Below, in pieces: positions 43,873-52,299 of a stretch of 64,000 nucleotides of DNA. A program made the translations under genes and the position numbers. The DNA is from Altererythrobacter sp. XM-24bin4. GTDB taxonomy: Bacteria; Pseudomonadota; Alphaproteobacteria; Sphingomonadales; Sphingomonadaceae. The DNA lies in the NCBI GenBank assembly GCA_003149575.1, contig QCWG01000001.1, forward strand, positions 897,183 through 961,182, given 5' to 3'. Below the pieces are notes generated by a model, which was given only the letters and a program-made list of their open reading frames with translations, did not search any database and was not told the DNA's origin. Each line of letters starts with the position of its first letter. The stretch's first letter is position 1.

Positions 43873-44366
43873 ATGAGAAAGTTTAAACCGAAAGGTTTGT
43901 TTTTTGCTTTTTTTTGGTGATAGGCTTGAGTTTACTCTATCTCAATTTGACTACTGCTGAATATCAACTCCATCAGGTCTGCAGGGGCACTAAGAGGGTA
44001 ACCGATGTAGAAGGTAACGAGGTCGAGAGGGCAGAGGGTGCGGTATTTGGCATTGCTGTAAGCCGCTTCGACACTTTGCTGGGTGATGGAGCGTATGTTC
44101 ATATGCTAATGCTGGGGGACATAACGGATTTAGGTTTTGGCTCCAGAACAATAAAGAACCTAATCATCGATAAAGATAAAGAACCGGAATCCATTTGGGA
44201 AAGTATTTATCTCATTCAGTTTGAAGATAATAATCAATATGAAAAAGTTAGCGTCATTATTTCAAATAACACTAAGACATTACACTACTCTAGCTCTTAC
44301 GGAGATTTCATCACGAATTTTGATGGGCATTGTAGAGATGTTGAATTTTTCGACCCTACGAGATAG
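43873..44366 (+). pseudogene. Exported hypothetical protein requiring a frameshift in a T8 tract
   Basis: From ATG 43873 the frame reads MRKFKPKGLFFAFF and then stops at TGA 43918-43920. The frame that follows (from about 43914) encodes VIGLSLLYLNLTTAEYQL and 140 further residues to 44366. Adding one T to the run of eight Ts (43908-43915) joins them into a single protein with a perfect basic-plus-hydrophobic signal or anchor. Either transcriptional slippage makes the protein, or the gene is mutated or misread. The body is beta-rich and AT-rich in codon use; family not recognised. The 184 bases upstream contain no gene I can see. Confidence 0.5.
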
Positions 44367-44396
44367 GCCAACTTATAGAACTGGTGTCGGGGTGTG

Positions 44397-44726
44397 TTAC
44401 TGGAATATCTTACCGAAGTAGTCATATTCCATTTTATTGTCGTCGATGGCAAATGACATGGGAGATGTTCGCACATCCGTGACGCGGGCCAGACGGTTAC
44501 TGGCAAAATTTTTGTGCGCTGACCCATCGAAGTATGAGCAGAAGTTGTTGTAGGATGGGTCAAACCAATTGTACGGGAACCCAGCAACCCCTTGCAAGGT
44601 TTCAACATGTGAAGGTTTCCCGAGGCATGCAGGCTCAAAATAAGTGTTTTGGGAGAGTACCGTCAGGCTAACCTGCGACTGGCGAGAGCATTCGGTTAGC
44701 GAGAAAGGACATCTATGCGTGATCAT
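44397..44726 (-). CDS. Doubtful small ORF at the island edge
   Basis: A minus-strand frame of about 109 codons (MITHRCPFSL...to YFGKIFQ) covers the otherwise empty 348 bases between the T8 gene and the DUF3422 gene. It is Phe/Tyr/Asn/Ser-rich like island proteins (FPYNWFDPSYNNFCSYFDG), which argues for a former or real gene, but it overlaps the start of the DUF3422 gene and has no clear ribosome site. May be a remnant. Confidence 0.25.
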   Translation of the reverse strand: MITHRCPFSLTECSRQSQVSLTVLSQNTYFEPACLGKPSHVETLQGVAGFPYNWFDPSYNNFCSYFDGSAHKNFASNRLARVTDVRTSPMSFAIDDNKMEYDYFGKIFQ

Positions 44727-45992
44727 GAACTGCGCAAGAAAGCTGTAGGCGAGATGCATCTGCGTCGCTGGCCGGTGCTTGAGGTGCCTTGTGTGATCGT
44801 CCAATGGGTCTTGATCGTTGACGATGATGAACGCGCAGCAGAGCTTTCTGTGATCGAAGCCAAAGCCAAGTCTGACGATCCGGTTGGCAATCCGGCCTAT
44901 CGAGCGGGCCGGCTGGGCGAACATGTGAAATTCGTATGGGAGCGGCACAGCGAAGGAACTAGCCTCTCTCTGTTCGCGGCGAATTCTCATGCGCAGGCGT
45001 TTCTGGATCCACTATCACATTCCGAACTGGCAGCAGCGCTCGATTGGGTAAGCCAGCTACCGGGTCAGATTGTACGTTGCACGCGCATCTGGGTTGCAGG
45101 AAGCGATCAGCATGTCGAAGCAGTTTTACCGAAAGTCGATCTGGAGCGTGCGGAGCTTGTTTCCTGTCATTTGGGCGGTCAGATCCGCATGTGGTCGGAC
45201 TTTCGTATTCAGGACGATGGCTTCGGGCGTTTGTTGGTTGCCGCCAATGGCGCGGACCCTGCTGACATCACACGCCAGGTCCAGCGCTTGCAGGAACTAG
45301 GCAATTATCGCAATCGCGCACTTCTAGGACTTCCAATTGCGCGCGAATGCTGGCCAAAGCTTGATGAAGCCGAGGCGCGTTTGCGCGATCTCGCAGCGCG
45401 AATCGATAATCGCGACGAAACCGATGACCAGCTGATGGATATTTTGTCCAAGCTCTCTTTGGAGCTAGCGGCAATTGAAACCTCTATTTCATTCCGGATG
45501 GACGCAACCCGCGCATACGCACAATTGGTCAAAGACCGGTTGGTACAAGTCGATCTGCGTCCCATTCCCGGTTATGCTTCGCTGGCGGACTTTACCCAGC
45601 GGCGATTTTTCCCCGCGATGAACACGTGCAAAGCCACCACAGCGCGGGTTCGCCAATTGGCTCTTCGCGCTGCGCAATTGGCATCTCTCTTGCGCGCAAG
45701 GATCGAGACGCGGATTGAGAACCAGAATGCGCAACTGCTCCACTCGATGGATCAGAGCACGCGGATGCAAGTCAGGCTGCAGCAGTTGGTTGAAGGTTTC
45801 TCGGTCGTGGCGCTGAGCTATTACCTGATCGGATTGGTCGGTTATTTGCTTGGTGGCCTGCCGCTTGATCGATACGGCTTGGAGAAGAACTGGGTGCTGG
45901 CTGCCCTGGTGATCCCGGTCGTCGCCGGCATCTGGATCGGGATGCGCATGCTACGCAAACGCCTATTCGCAAACCGCGCAAAACACGATTGA
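44715..45992 (+). CDS. DUF3422 family membrane-anchored protein
   Basis: 425 residues. A long soluble region with coiled-coil stretches (about 230-330, RLRDLAARIDNRDETDDQLMDIL) ends in two C-terminal transmembrane helices (GFSVVALSYYLIGLVGYLLGG and WVLAALVIPVVAGIWIGMRML). This is the DUF3422 layout. AAAGGAC lies before the ATG. First gene after the island and 49 bp before bchI. It is not a known photosynthesis gene. Confidence 0.85.
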   Translation: MRDHELRKKAVGEMHLRRWPVLEVPCVIVQWVLIVDDDERAAELSVIEAKAKSDDPVGNPAYRAGRLGEHVKFVWERHSEGTSLSLFAANSHAQAFLDPLSHSELAAALDWVSQLPGQIVRCTRIWVAGSDQHVEAVLPKVDLERAELVSCHLGGQIRMWSDFRIQDDGFGRLLVAANGADPADITRQVQRLQELGNYRNRALLGLPIARECWPKLDEAEARLRDLAARIDNRDETDDQLMDILSKLSLELAAIETSISFRMDATRAYAQLVKDRLVQVDLRPIPGYASLADFTQRRFFPAMNTCKATTARVRQLALRAAQLASLLRARIETRIENQNAQLLHSMDQSTRMQVRLQQLVEGFSVVALSYYLIGLVGYLLGGLPLDRYGLEKNWVLAALVIPVVAGIWIGMRMLRKRLFANRAKHD

Positions 45993-46022
45993 GCACTAAT
46001 TACTTGTCCTGAAGCGGGAATT

Positions 46023-46040
46023 TGTCCAGACTTGTGGACA
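46023..46040. promoter_or_regulatory. PpsR/CrtJ-type box at the bchI start
   Basis: TGTCCAGACTTGTGGACA fits TGT-N12-ACA with the stronger form TGTC-N10-GACA. It ends one base before the bchI ATG, so it covers the place of the ribosome site. PpsR represses pigment genes under oxygen or light in purple bacteria. Function here is inferred. Confidence 0.72.
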
Positions 46041-46041
46041 C

Positions 46042-47043
46042 ATGGCGCGTTTTCCTTTCTCAGCGATTGTCGGTCAGAGCGAGATGAAGCTCGCGCTGCT
46101 GATTGCTTCGGTCGATCCTACGATCGGCGGCGTAATGGTTTTCGGTGATCGCGGCACGGGCAAATCGACGGCCAGCCGCGCGCTGGCTGCGCTGCTTCCG
46201 CCGATGCTGGTGGTGGAGGGATGCCGGTACGGCTGTACACCTGATCAAGCCGGCACTTGCCCCGATCCCTGCACATCGAAGCGCAAAGTAAAACGACCTT
46301 TGCCTTTCGTTGATCTGCCCTTGGGTGCGACTGAAGACCGGGTTGTGGGCTCGCTCGACTTGGAGAAAGCGCTGCGCAAGGGTGAAAAAGCGTTCGAGCC
46401 GGGCCTGCTGGCCAAGGCGCATCGCGGTTTCCTTTATATTGACGAGATCAATCTGCTTGAGGACCATCTCGTTGATCTGCTGCTCGATGTGGCGGCGTCA
46501 GGTGAGAATGTGGTCGAGCGCGAAGGGCTGTCCGTGCGCCACCGCGCCAGGTTCGTGTTGATCGGAAGCGGAAACCCGGAAGAAGGCGAATTGCGCCCGC
46601 AACTGCTTGATCGCTTCGGACTTTCCGTTGACGTACGCACGCCCAGCGAAATCGAGGAACGCGTCGAGATCATGCGACGCTGCGGCGCGCAGGAACGCGA
46701 TCCTGAAGGCTTTGCCAAAGCATGGCAAGCCGAAGACGACAAGATCATCAAGCAGATCGCGCGCGGGCAAAAGCGCGTGCAGACAATAGATGTGCCGGAT
46801 GATGTGCTCGCCGATGCGGCTCATCTTTGCATGATGGTCGGCGTTGACGGCTTGCGCGGAGAACTGACGTTGATGCGGGCCACCCGCGCTTTTGCTGCGC
46901 TGAGCGGCGCGCGCAAGGTCAAACGCGAGCATATGCTTGAAGTTGCCCCATTGGCGCTGCGGCACCGCTTGCGCCGCGATGTGCTCGATGAAACAGGTTC
47001 GACAGTTCGCATCGAACGCGCGGTGGCAGAGCTGTTCGGATGA
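46042..47043 (+). CDS. bchI: Magnesium chelatase subunit I
   Basis: 333 residues. The AAA+ motor of Mg-chelatase, which with BchD and BchH inserts Mg2+ into protoporphyrin IX. Walker A GDRGTGKST (35-43), Walker B FLYIDEINLLEDH (130-142), and family blocks FPFSAIVGQSEMKLALLIASVDP and GDEGELRPQLLDRFGL-like. The start MARFPFSAIVGQ is slightly shorter than in Rhodobacter. Overlaps bchD as ATGA. Confidence 0.97.
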   Translation: MARFPFSAIVGQSEMKLALLIASVDPTIGGVMVFGDRGTGKSTASRALAALLPPMLVVEGCRYGCTPDQAGTCPDPCTSKRKVKRPLPFVDLPLGATEDRVVGSLDLEKALRKGEKAFEPGLLAKAHRGFLYIDEINLLEDHLVDLLLDVAASGENVVEREGLSVRHRARFVLIGSGNPEEGELRPQLLDRFGLSVDVRTPSEIEERVEIMRRCGAQERDPEGFAKAWQAEDDKIIKQIARGQKRVQTIDVPDDVLADAAHLCMMVGVDGLRGELTLMRATRAFAALSGARKVKREHMLEVAPLALRHRLRRDVLDETGSTVRIERAVAELFG

Positions 47044-48752
47044 CGCGCGGCGCGCCCGCGCCGGAGTCCGATCTCGACCCCTTGGCCGACGCGCTGCTCG
47101 CAGTTCGCCTGCTGGCAATCGCTCCTCAAAAGCTTGGCGGGATTTGCTTGCGGGGGGGAGGGCCGGCGCGCGACTTGGTGCTTGGCTATCTGAAAGTTGC
47201 ATTGCCCGAAACGTCGCCTTCGCGGCGTTTGCCAGCCAATATCGACGATGAAGGCCTGCTCGGCGGTGTGGATATCGCTGCAAGCTTAGCCGAGGGCAGA
47301 GCGGTAGAACGCGCTGGATTGCTCAGCGAGGTGCGCGGTGGCGTGGTAGTGGTGCCGATGGCTGAGCGGCTTCGAGAGGCGACCGCCGGGCGATTGGCGC
47401 AAACGCTTGATGACAAGGACATCGCGCTGGTGGCGCTTGATGATGGCCGCGAATCCGATGAAGGGCCAGCTGATGCCTTGCTGGATCGGGTGGCGTTCAA
47501 GTGCGATTTGTCGCGCGCAGCCTCGTTGGATCATGACAAGATCGTGCCCAAACCGCTTTCGATTAGTCATGTTGCTGAATTGGAAGATGAACAGCTGGCA
47601 GCGCTGGCAGCAGTGTCTGTCGCGCTGGGGATCGGTTCTGTGCGTCCACTGCTGTTTGCGCTGACAGCGGCGCGAGCGCATGCTGCGCTCCATCGCCGCA
47701 AGAAAGTGCGACATGAAGATTTGAGCGCGGCAGTGTCATTGGTACTAGCCCCGCGCGCAACGCAATTGCCGCAGGAGCAGCTTCAGGAAAGTGAGCCTGC
47801 CCCGCCGCCAGATAGAGCCGATGATCCGGGTAACAACGACCGAGAGCAGCCGAGCGAGCTACCGCCTGAAGAAATGCTGATCGAAGCCGCGCTCGCATCG
47901 ATCCCGCCGGATGTTTTGGCGAAAATCGCAGCGGGCAAATTACGGCGCAGCGCTGGAGGCGGCACAAGCGGCAAACGCAGTAAGTCCAAGCTGCGCGGCA
48001 AACCGCTGGGCGCACGGCCCGGTATCCCGCGTGGCGGGGCACGGTTGGCGCTGATCGACAGCCTGCGTGCAGCAGCACCATGGCAGCCGTTGCGGCGGCA
48101 TGAACTTGGGGATGACTCCCCAACAGCGCTGTTTGTCGAGAAGGACGACCTGCGGATCCGGCGATTTGAAGAACGCGCGGGCTCTGTCACAATCTTTTGC
48201 GTTGATGCATCGGGCTCTGCCGCCGTTGCGCGGCTTGCAGAGGCCAAGGGGGCGGTCGAGCGTATTCTCGCGCAAGCCTATGTCAAACGCAGTGAGGTCG
48301 CGCTGATCGCGTTTCGCGGTGAGGGTGCGGAAATGCTGTTGCCGCCAACGCGCTCGCTTACCAGGGCGCGCAGAGCTTTGTCCGAATTGCCAGGAGGTGG
48401 CGGAACACCGCTCGCGTCGGGATTACAGCTTGGGCTACAAATGGCTGAAGCAATTTCCTCACGCGGGCGTACGCCGTTCCTCGTGTGCTTGACTGATGGC
48501 AGCGCCAATATTGCCGCAGATGGCACACCTGGTCGCGCGCAAGCAAAGGAAAACGCGCACGCAGCTGCACGGGCATTGGCCCTACGCGGCATCGACAGCA
48601 TCGTGATCGATATTTCACCTCGCCCGCGCGCTGAAGCAGCGGAGCTCGCACAAGCCATGCAGGCGCGTTATCTACCGCTTCCCACGGCGGATGCGGCCGC
48701 GCTTGAGCGTGCGGTCAATGCCGCGCAGCCTGGCCCGCAGCTCGTACGATGA
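47040..48752 (+). CDS. bchD: Magnesium chelatase subunit D
   Basis: 570 residues. An N-terminal AAA+-like domain without a working Walker A (1-240), a Pro/Asp/Glu-rich linker (EPAPPPDRADDPGNN, about 250-280), and a C-terminal integrin-I/VWA domain with the MIDAS motif DASGS (389-393) and later CLTDGSANIA. It forms the platform on which the BchI ring assembles. Overlaps both neighbours by 4 bp. Confidence 0.97.
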   Translation: MTRGAPAPESDLDPLADALLAVRLLAIAPQKLGGICLRGGGPARDLVLGYLKVALPETSPSRRLPANIDDEGLLGGVDIAASLAEGRAVERAGLLSEVRGGVVVVPMAERLREATAGRLAQTLDDKDIALVALDDGRESDEGPADALLDRVAFKCDLSRAASLDHDKIVPKPLSISHVAELEDEQLAALAAVSVALGIGSVRPLLFALTAARAHAALHRRKKVRHEDLSAAVSLVLAPRATQLPQEQLQESEPAPPPDRADDPGNNDREQPSELPPEEMLIEAALASIPPDVLAKIAAGKLRRSAGGGTSGKRSKSKLRGKPLGARPGIPRGGARLALIDSLRAAAPWQPLRRHELGDDSPTALFVEKDDLRIRRFEERAGSVTIFCVDASGSAAVARLAEAKGAVERILAQAYVKRSEVALIAFRGEGAEMLLPPTRSLTRARRALSELPGGGGTPLASGLQLGLQMAEAISSRGRTPFLVCLTDGSANIAADGTPGRAQAKENAHAAARALALRGIDSIVIDISPRPRAEAAELAQAMQARYLPLPTADAAALERAVNAAQPGPQLVR

Positions 48753-49642
48753 GTGCGCTCAACTGGGAGCGTGAGGGACGAAGCTGGCCAAATCGCGAGC
48801 ATAGCCGTTTCATTTATGCTGACGGTCTGCGTTTCCATGTCCAGCAAATGGGTGAGGGGCCAGTTCTGCTTCTGCTGCATGGGACTGGAGGTTCTACACA
48901 CAGCTGGCATGCTATCATACCGCGGTTGGCCTCCCACTACACCGTAGTTGCCCCCGACTTGCCTCTACATGGCTTCACTGGCGGCGAACCGGTGAGCAGC
49001 AGAGCCAGCCTGGCAGGAATGGTGCGCTCGCTCGCGGCTCTAATCGATACGCTTGATGCAAAGCCGGCTGGACTGGTTGGGCATTCCGCCGGTGCGGCGA
49101 TCGCGCTCGAATTGGCGCGAACAGGTGTAGTGAACGAGAGTACACCAGTCATTGGGTTCAGCCCTGCACTTACGCCTTTCCCGGGTGCGGCAGCACAGAT
49201 ATTCCCGGGCCTTGCAAGATTGCTGCTGCTCAACCCATTTGTGCCAAAGGTGTTCGCGGGCGTTTCCAGATTTGCCGGTGATCCCAAGCGTTTCCTCCAG
49301 CGATCAACTGGCTCTCAGACCGATCCGACATCGCTGGCGTGCTATGCGAAGCTGTTCGCCAATTCGCACCACGCGCGGGGCGCGCTTGCGATGATGGCGC
49401 ACTGGGATTTGAACACCTTTTCCAAGGGGTTGTCTGGCATCAGCAACCCAGTGCTTCTGGTGCACGGGCGCAGTGATCAAGCAGTGCCTTTGGGTTCAGT
49501 CGAAGGCGCGGCGGCCAAGCTGCCAAATGCGCGATTGGACGTTTGGGAAAATCTAGGGCACATTGCGCATGAGGAAGCGCCTCAGCGCGCCGCAGCAGTG
49601 ATCGCGCAATTCGCAGAAGCGCATATCCAGGGAGCGAAATAG
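48749..49642 (+). CDS. bchO: BchO alpha/beta hydrolase
   Basis: 297 residues. Alpha/beta hydrolase with nucleophile GHSAGAA (Ser113), oxyanion region LLLHGTGGSTHSW and final His region NLGHIAHEE. Regularly found after bchID, thought to act in Mg-porphyrin handling, but its reaction is not established. ATGA overlap with bchD. Confidence 0.93.
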   Translation: MSALNWEREGRSWPNREHSRFIYADGLRFHVQQMGEGPVLLLLHGTGGSTHSWHAIIPRLASHYTVVAPDLPLHGFTGGEPVSSRASLAGMVRSLAALIDTLDAKPAGLVGHSAGAAIALELARTGVVNESTPVIGFSPALTPFPGAAAQIFPGLARLLLLNPFVPKVFAGVSRFAGDPKRFLQRSTGSQTDPTSLACYAKLFANSHHARGALAMMAHWDLNTFSKGLSGISNPVLLVHGRSDQAVPLGSVEGAAAKLPNARLDVWENLGHIAHEEAPQRAAAVIAQFAEAHIQGAK

Positions 49643-49644
49643 GT

Positions 49645-49833
49645 ATGGCCGATAGCTTGTGGGAGCAGTGGCGCGCCTTGGTGGTCCCCAACATGGGGCT
49701 GATCGAGATCGGGATGACTTTCTTCCTTGTGATCGGATTTTGTGTCTACCAGATCTGGTCGACCGATCGCGAACTCAAGAAAGATCGCGCTGAACGCGAA
49801 GCGGCGGAGAAGGACTCATCCTCGGAAAATTAA
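49645..49833 (+). CDS. Small membrane protein after bchO, unknown
   Basis: 62 residues starting 2 bp after the bchO stop. One transmembrane helix (about 18-38, GLIEIGMTFFLVIGFCVYQIW) and a very charged C-terminal tail (DRELKKDRAEREAAEKDSSSEN). Position and spacing suggest it belongs to the bchIDO operon. Its end overlaps the convergent crtC by 4 bp. No named family recognised. It could be a small assembly factor or an uncharacterised partner of Mg-chelatase. Confidence 0.65.
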   Translation: MADSLWEQWRALVVPNMGLIEIGMTFFLVIGFCVYQIWSTDRELKKDRAEREAAEKDSSSEN

Positions 49834-50894
49834 CGGTCCGACCGGGGCATGCGATAGGGCAGCATGAATTGGACAATTCCGGAAGCAAACCGGTCCATAT
49901 CCAGGCTTTCCTGAACAGCGACAACTTTCTCGCCGTCCAACCGAGAAGCCAGCGTAGAACGTGCGTAAAACGGAGTATCTTCCCACGTAGTAAGAATCTT
50001 GGCGTCGCCACGATCAGACCGCGTTTTGCGAGTAATCTGCCACACAGAATTTGGAAGCGGGGCAACCATTGGCAGCTCAGTCTCCTGCGGCGTACCGTCC
50101 GCGCGAAAACGCAGCGCACTGGCAAACCCGCTGCCGTTGCGGCGTATGCCTTCATAGCAAACAATCGCTTCTTTACCGATGTGCGCCCGCGACCAATGCC
50201 AAATGCGAAACCCTTCTTCCAGCGACTCGCTGCCAAAATTGGAATCCAGATAGCCCGCACCGCGCCAATTTATCCCTGGTTCGCGCATGTCGACTTCCAC
50301 GCGCGCGCGCGGCGAGATGCAATGCCAGATATGCTTGGCTTGCGGGTCAAGTGCGAAAGCGGTTGAGTTCAGCATTTGCGGATAGACCCGCACTGTGCCG
50401 CGTATCTGCCTGCGGTACGGATTGAATAAGCGCTTGTCGCGCTCAGCGATTTCTATCTCCATGTGATCGTCCATCCAACGCACATTGCTGGGGCCAAGGA
50501 TAAGCGTGTCACGATCGCGGGACAACGCGTCGTTTTGCCGCTCTGTCATGGCCCAGCGCGCCCGCGGCCCATAAAGCGCAACATTGAGCGCACAGTGGTT
50601 CTCCGGCTCACGCCGCCCTGAACTTTTATAATAAGGAGAGAAAACGCTGCCGATGAAGGCAATGATGGTCAGCCCGTGCTTCCCGTCTGCGCTGATGGCG
50701 TCGACATACCACCACCCATAACCACCGGGTGCGATTTCCGCATCGAAGCAAGGTCTTGCAACACTCTCGCTGCTGCCAGTTGCCCGGACAAGGCCGCCAT
50801 TGGCACTCCCGCCCCCGGATGGGTGCTGCCGCCCGCGCAATAAAGCCCAGGGATCTTCGTAAGCGTTCCCTGCCGGCGGAAGGATGCCGCCCAT
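49830..50894 (-). CDS. crtC: Hydroxyneurosporene synthase (carotenoid 1,2-hydratase)
   Basis: At least 310 residues. Hydrates the C1-C2 double bond of acyclic carotenoids. Conserved blocks are FDAEIAPGGYGWWYVDAISADG, IIAFIGSVFSPYYK, HCALNVALYGPRARWAMTERQ, HIWHCISPRARVEVDM and the C-terminal MDRFASGIVQFMLPYRMPR. The start is uncertain: the only in-frame ATG upstream of the conserved region is at 50894, inside crtD, which gives a 225-bp overlap with crtD in another frame. A TTG at 50840 is the other candidate. crtC probably depends on crtD translation. Confidence 0.9.
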   Translation of the reverse strand: MGGILPPAGNAYEDPWALLRGRQHPSGGGSANGGLVRATGSSESVARPCFDAEIAPGGYGWWYVDAISADGKHGLTIIAFIGSVFSPYYKSSGRREPENHCALNVALYGPRARWAMTERQNDALSRDRDTLILGPSNVRWMDDHMEIEIAERDKRLFNPYRRQIRGTVRVYPQMLNSTAFALDPQAKHIWHCISPRARVEVDMREPGINWRGAGYLDSNFGSESLEEGFRIWHWSRAHIGKEAIVCYEGIRRNGSGFASALRFRADGTPQETELPMVAPLPNSVWQITRKTRSDRGDAKILTTWEDTPFYARSTLASRLDGEKVVAVQESLDMDRFASGIVQFMLPYRMPRSDR

Positions 50895-52228
50895 CCGTGC
50901 GAGGCTCGTCCATAAAGCGCTCCTCCGGTTGAGGGCCAAAGCTTCTCGAACGTGTTCGGCGTCGCCACTTCGTGGGTGAACGGATCGTCCAGCTTCAGCC
51001 CGCAACGTGTCAGGCTGCGCATCATCGCTTTCGTGCATTGGTCGATCTCCTCGGGAGTATAACAGTGGTTGTCGCCATTGGCGGGTGCGTTGACGATTAT
51101 CTGGAAACGCTCTGTGCGGCCGGGCGCTTCGCCCCGCCCTGGGTCGCGGTCCAGCGCGCATACATAAGCGGTTGGATCGCTCGGCGGTGTACCTGCCGCG
51201 ATATCGAGGAATTCGCGCGGGTAATCCGGCGAAAAGAACACATTATGGCGCACCAACGGGAAGCTTTGAGCCCGCGCCTTGGCGTACCAGACAAAGGCGG
51301 AGAGCGAGCGCTCGCTCGTTCCAAATTGTGAAACTGCGCGTGAAGCATTCTGGCCGAAAAGTCCGCTCGCGATGGCTGCAGGATCAGCGTTGGCGATCAC
51401 CGCGTCTGCGGCGATGCGTTCGCCATTTGCCAGGATAACTCCAGAAGCGCGACCACCAGTGACATCTATCCGCTCGACTGCCGTTCCGAGCCGGTACGTG
51501 GCACCTTGGCTTTTGCTCAAATCCTGCAGCGCCTTCGCCAGCGCCGCCATCCCGCCGTCGATCAACCACACGCCCATAGCCTCGACATGCGCGATCAGCA
51601 TAAGTGTCGCAGGCGCATTGAAAGGCGATGAGCCGCAATATGTCGAATAGCGCGCGAACAGCTGACGCAGGCGTTGGTCACCAAAATGCTTGCCGAGCGC
51701 GTTCCATAGGCTGACGTAAGGATGCGTACCCATGAAGCCGGCAACATTGCTCAGCCCCATACGCCAGACCAGCGACAGCGGCGTAGCCGGCTTGGGCGCG
51801 CGCATCATTGTGTCATTAAGCGAGGCATAAATGGAGCGGGCTTCTTGACGGAAGGCTCTAAATCCTGCTGCGGCCTCGGCGCCTGCGAAATCGCCGATCG
51901 CTTCTTCGCTGCGCTGCGGATCGGCATGAAGATCAAGATAGGCGCTGTCATCCCAAGCGTGGCGCGCGAGGACTCCTGCGCGGCGAGTGGTGACGTAGTC
52001 ATCAAGCTCCGCACCTGCGGCACGAAAAATTCCATCGAACACGTCACGCAGAGTGAAGACCGTCGGGCCGCCATCGATTTCCGCGCCATCGAGTGAGACT
52101 CGGCGTGCTTTTCCGCCAACCCAGCTGTCTTTTTCGATGACGGTTACGCGTTCGCCGCGAGCAGCCAATAGCGTTGCACAGGCCAAACCGCCCATGCCTG
52201 CACCGATAACGACTACCCCAGCGTTCAA
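50669..52228 (-). CDS. crtD: 1-hydroxycarotenoid 3,4-desaturase (methoxyneurosporene dehydrogenase)
   Basis: 519 residues from TTG 52228 (GGGGAG about 7 nt upstream). FAD-binding Rossmann motif VVVIGAGMGGLACATLLAARG near the N-terminus, substrate region IDGGPTVFTLRDVF, C-terminal FAD block YCAGGSTHPGAGVPMAALSG. Introduces the C3-C4 double bond after CrtC. The C-terminal extension ends STPSAQTGSTG. Divergent from crtF, with a PpsR-type box between. Confidence 0.95.
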   Translation of the reverse strand: MNAGVVVIGAGMGGLACATLLAARGERVTVIEKDSWVGGKARRVSLDGAEIDGGPTVFTLRDVFDGIFRAAGAELDDYVTTRRAGVLARHAWDDSAYLDLHADPQRSEEAIGDFAGAEAAAGFRAFRQEARSIYASLNDTMMRAPKPATPLSLVWRMGLSNVAGFMGTHPYVSLWNALGKHFGDQRLRQLFARYSTYCGSSPFNAPATLMLIAHVEAMGVWLIDGGMAALAKALQDLSKSQGATYRLGTAVERIDVTGGRASGVILANGERIAADAVIANADPAAIASGLFGQNASRAVSQFGTSERSLSAFVWYAKARAQSFPLVRHNVFFSPDYPREFLDIAAGTPPSDPTAYVCALDRDPGRGEAPGRTERFQIIVNAPANGDNHCYTPEEIDQCTKAMMRSLTRCGLKLDDPFTHEVATPNTFEKLWPSTGGALYGRASHGWAASFRRQGTLTKIPGLYCAGGSTHPGAGVPMAALSGQLAAARVLQDLASMRKSHPVVMGGGMSTPSAQTGSTG

Positions 52229-52268
52229 GCCTCGCTCCCCAAAAGGTGTTTGACCTTTACATAACAGA

Positions 52269-52286
52269 TGTCCAATCAAATGGACA
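52269..52286. promoter_or_regulatory. PpsR/CrtJ-type box between crtD and crtF
   Basis: TGTCCAATCAAATGGACA is TGT-N12-ACA (TGTC-N10-GACA). It sits 13 bp before the crtF ATG and 40 bp from the crtD start, so it could repress both divergent genes. Confidence 0.78.
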
Positions 52287-52299
52287 TAAGGAGTCACCT

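Larger units (their letters stand above)
37196..44714. mobile_element. Putative genomic island downstream of tRNA-Ser
   Basis: Between tRNA-Ser and the photosynthesis cluster, base composition drops (clearly AT-rich at 43.7-44.4 kb). Genes are mostly of unknown function and no core genes occur. Contents include phage/plasmid-type small proteins, a GIY-YIG protein and a DUF2075 helicase-like protein. I found no integrase and no convincing copy of the tRNA 3' end at the far side, so boundaries and mobility are inferred only. Confidence 0.5.

Noticed and set aside
44727..44990. N-terminal extension of the minus-strand frame at 44397-44990
   Set aside because: This part lies opposite the start of the DUF3422 gene and reads as its mirror; only the part beyond the gene start was kept, at low confidence.
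52247..52261. Second PpsR box candidate TGTTTGACCTTTACA near crtD
   Set aside because: The gap between TGT and ACA is 9 bases, not 12, so it does not fit the motif.
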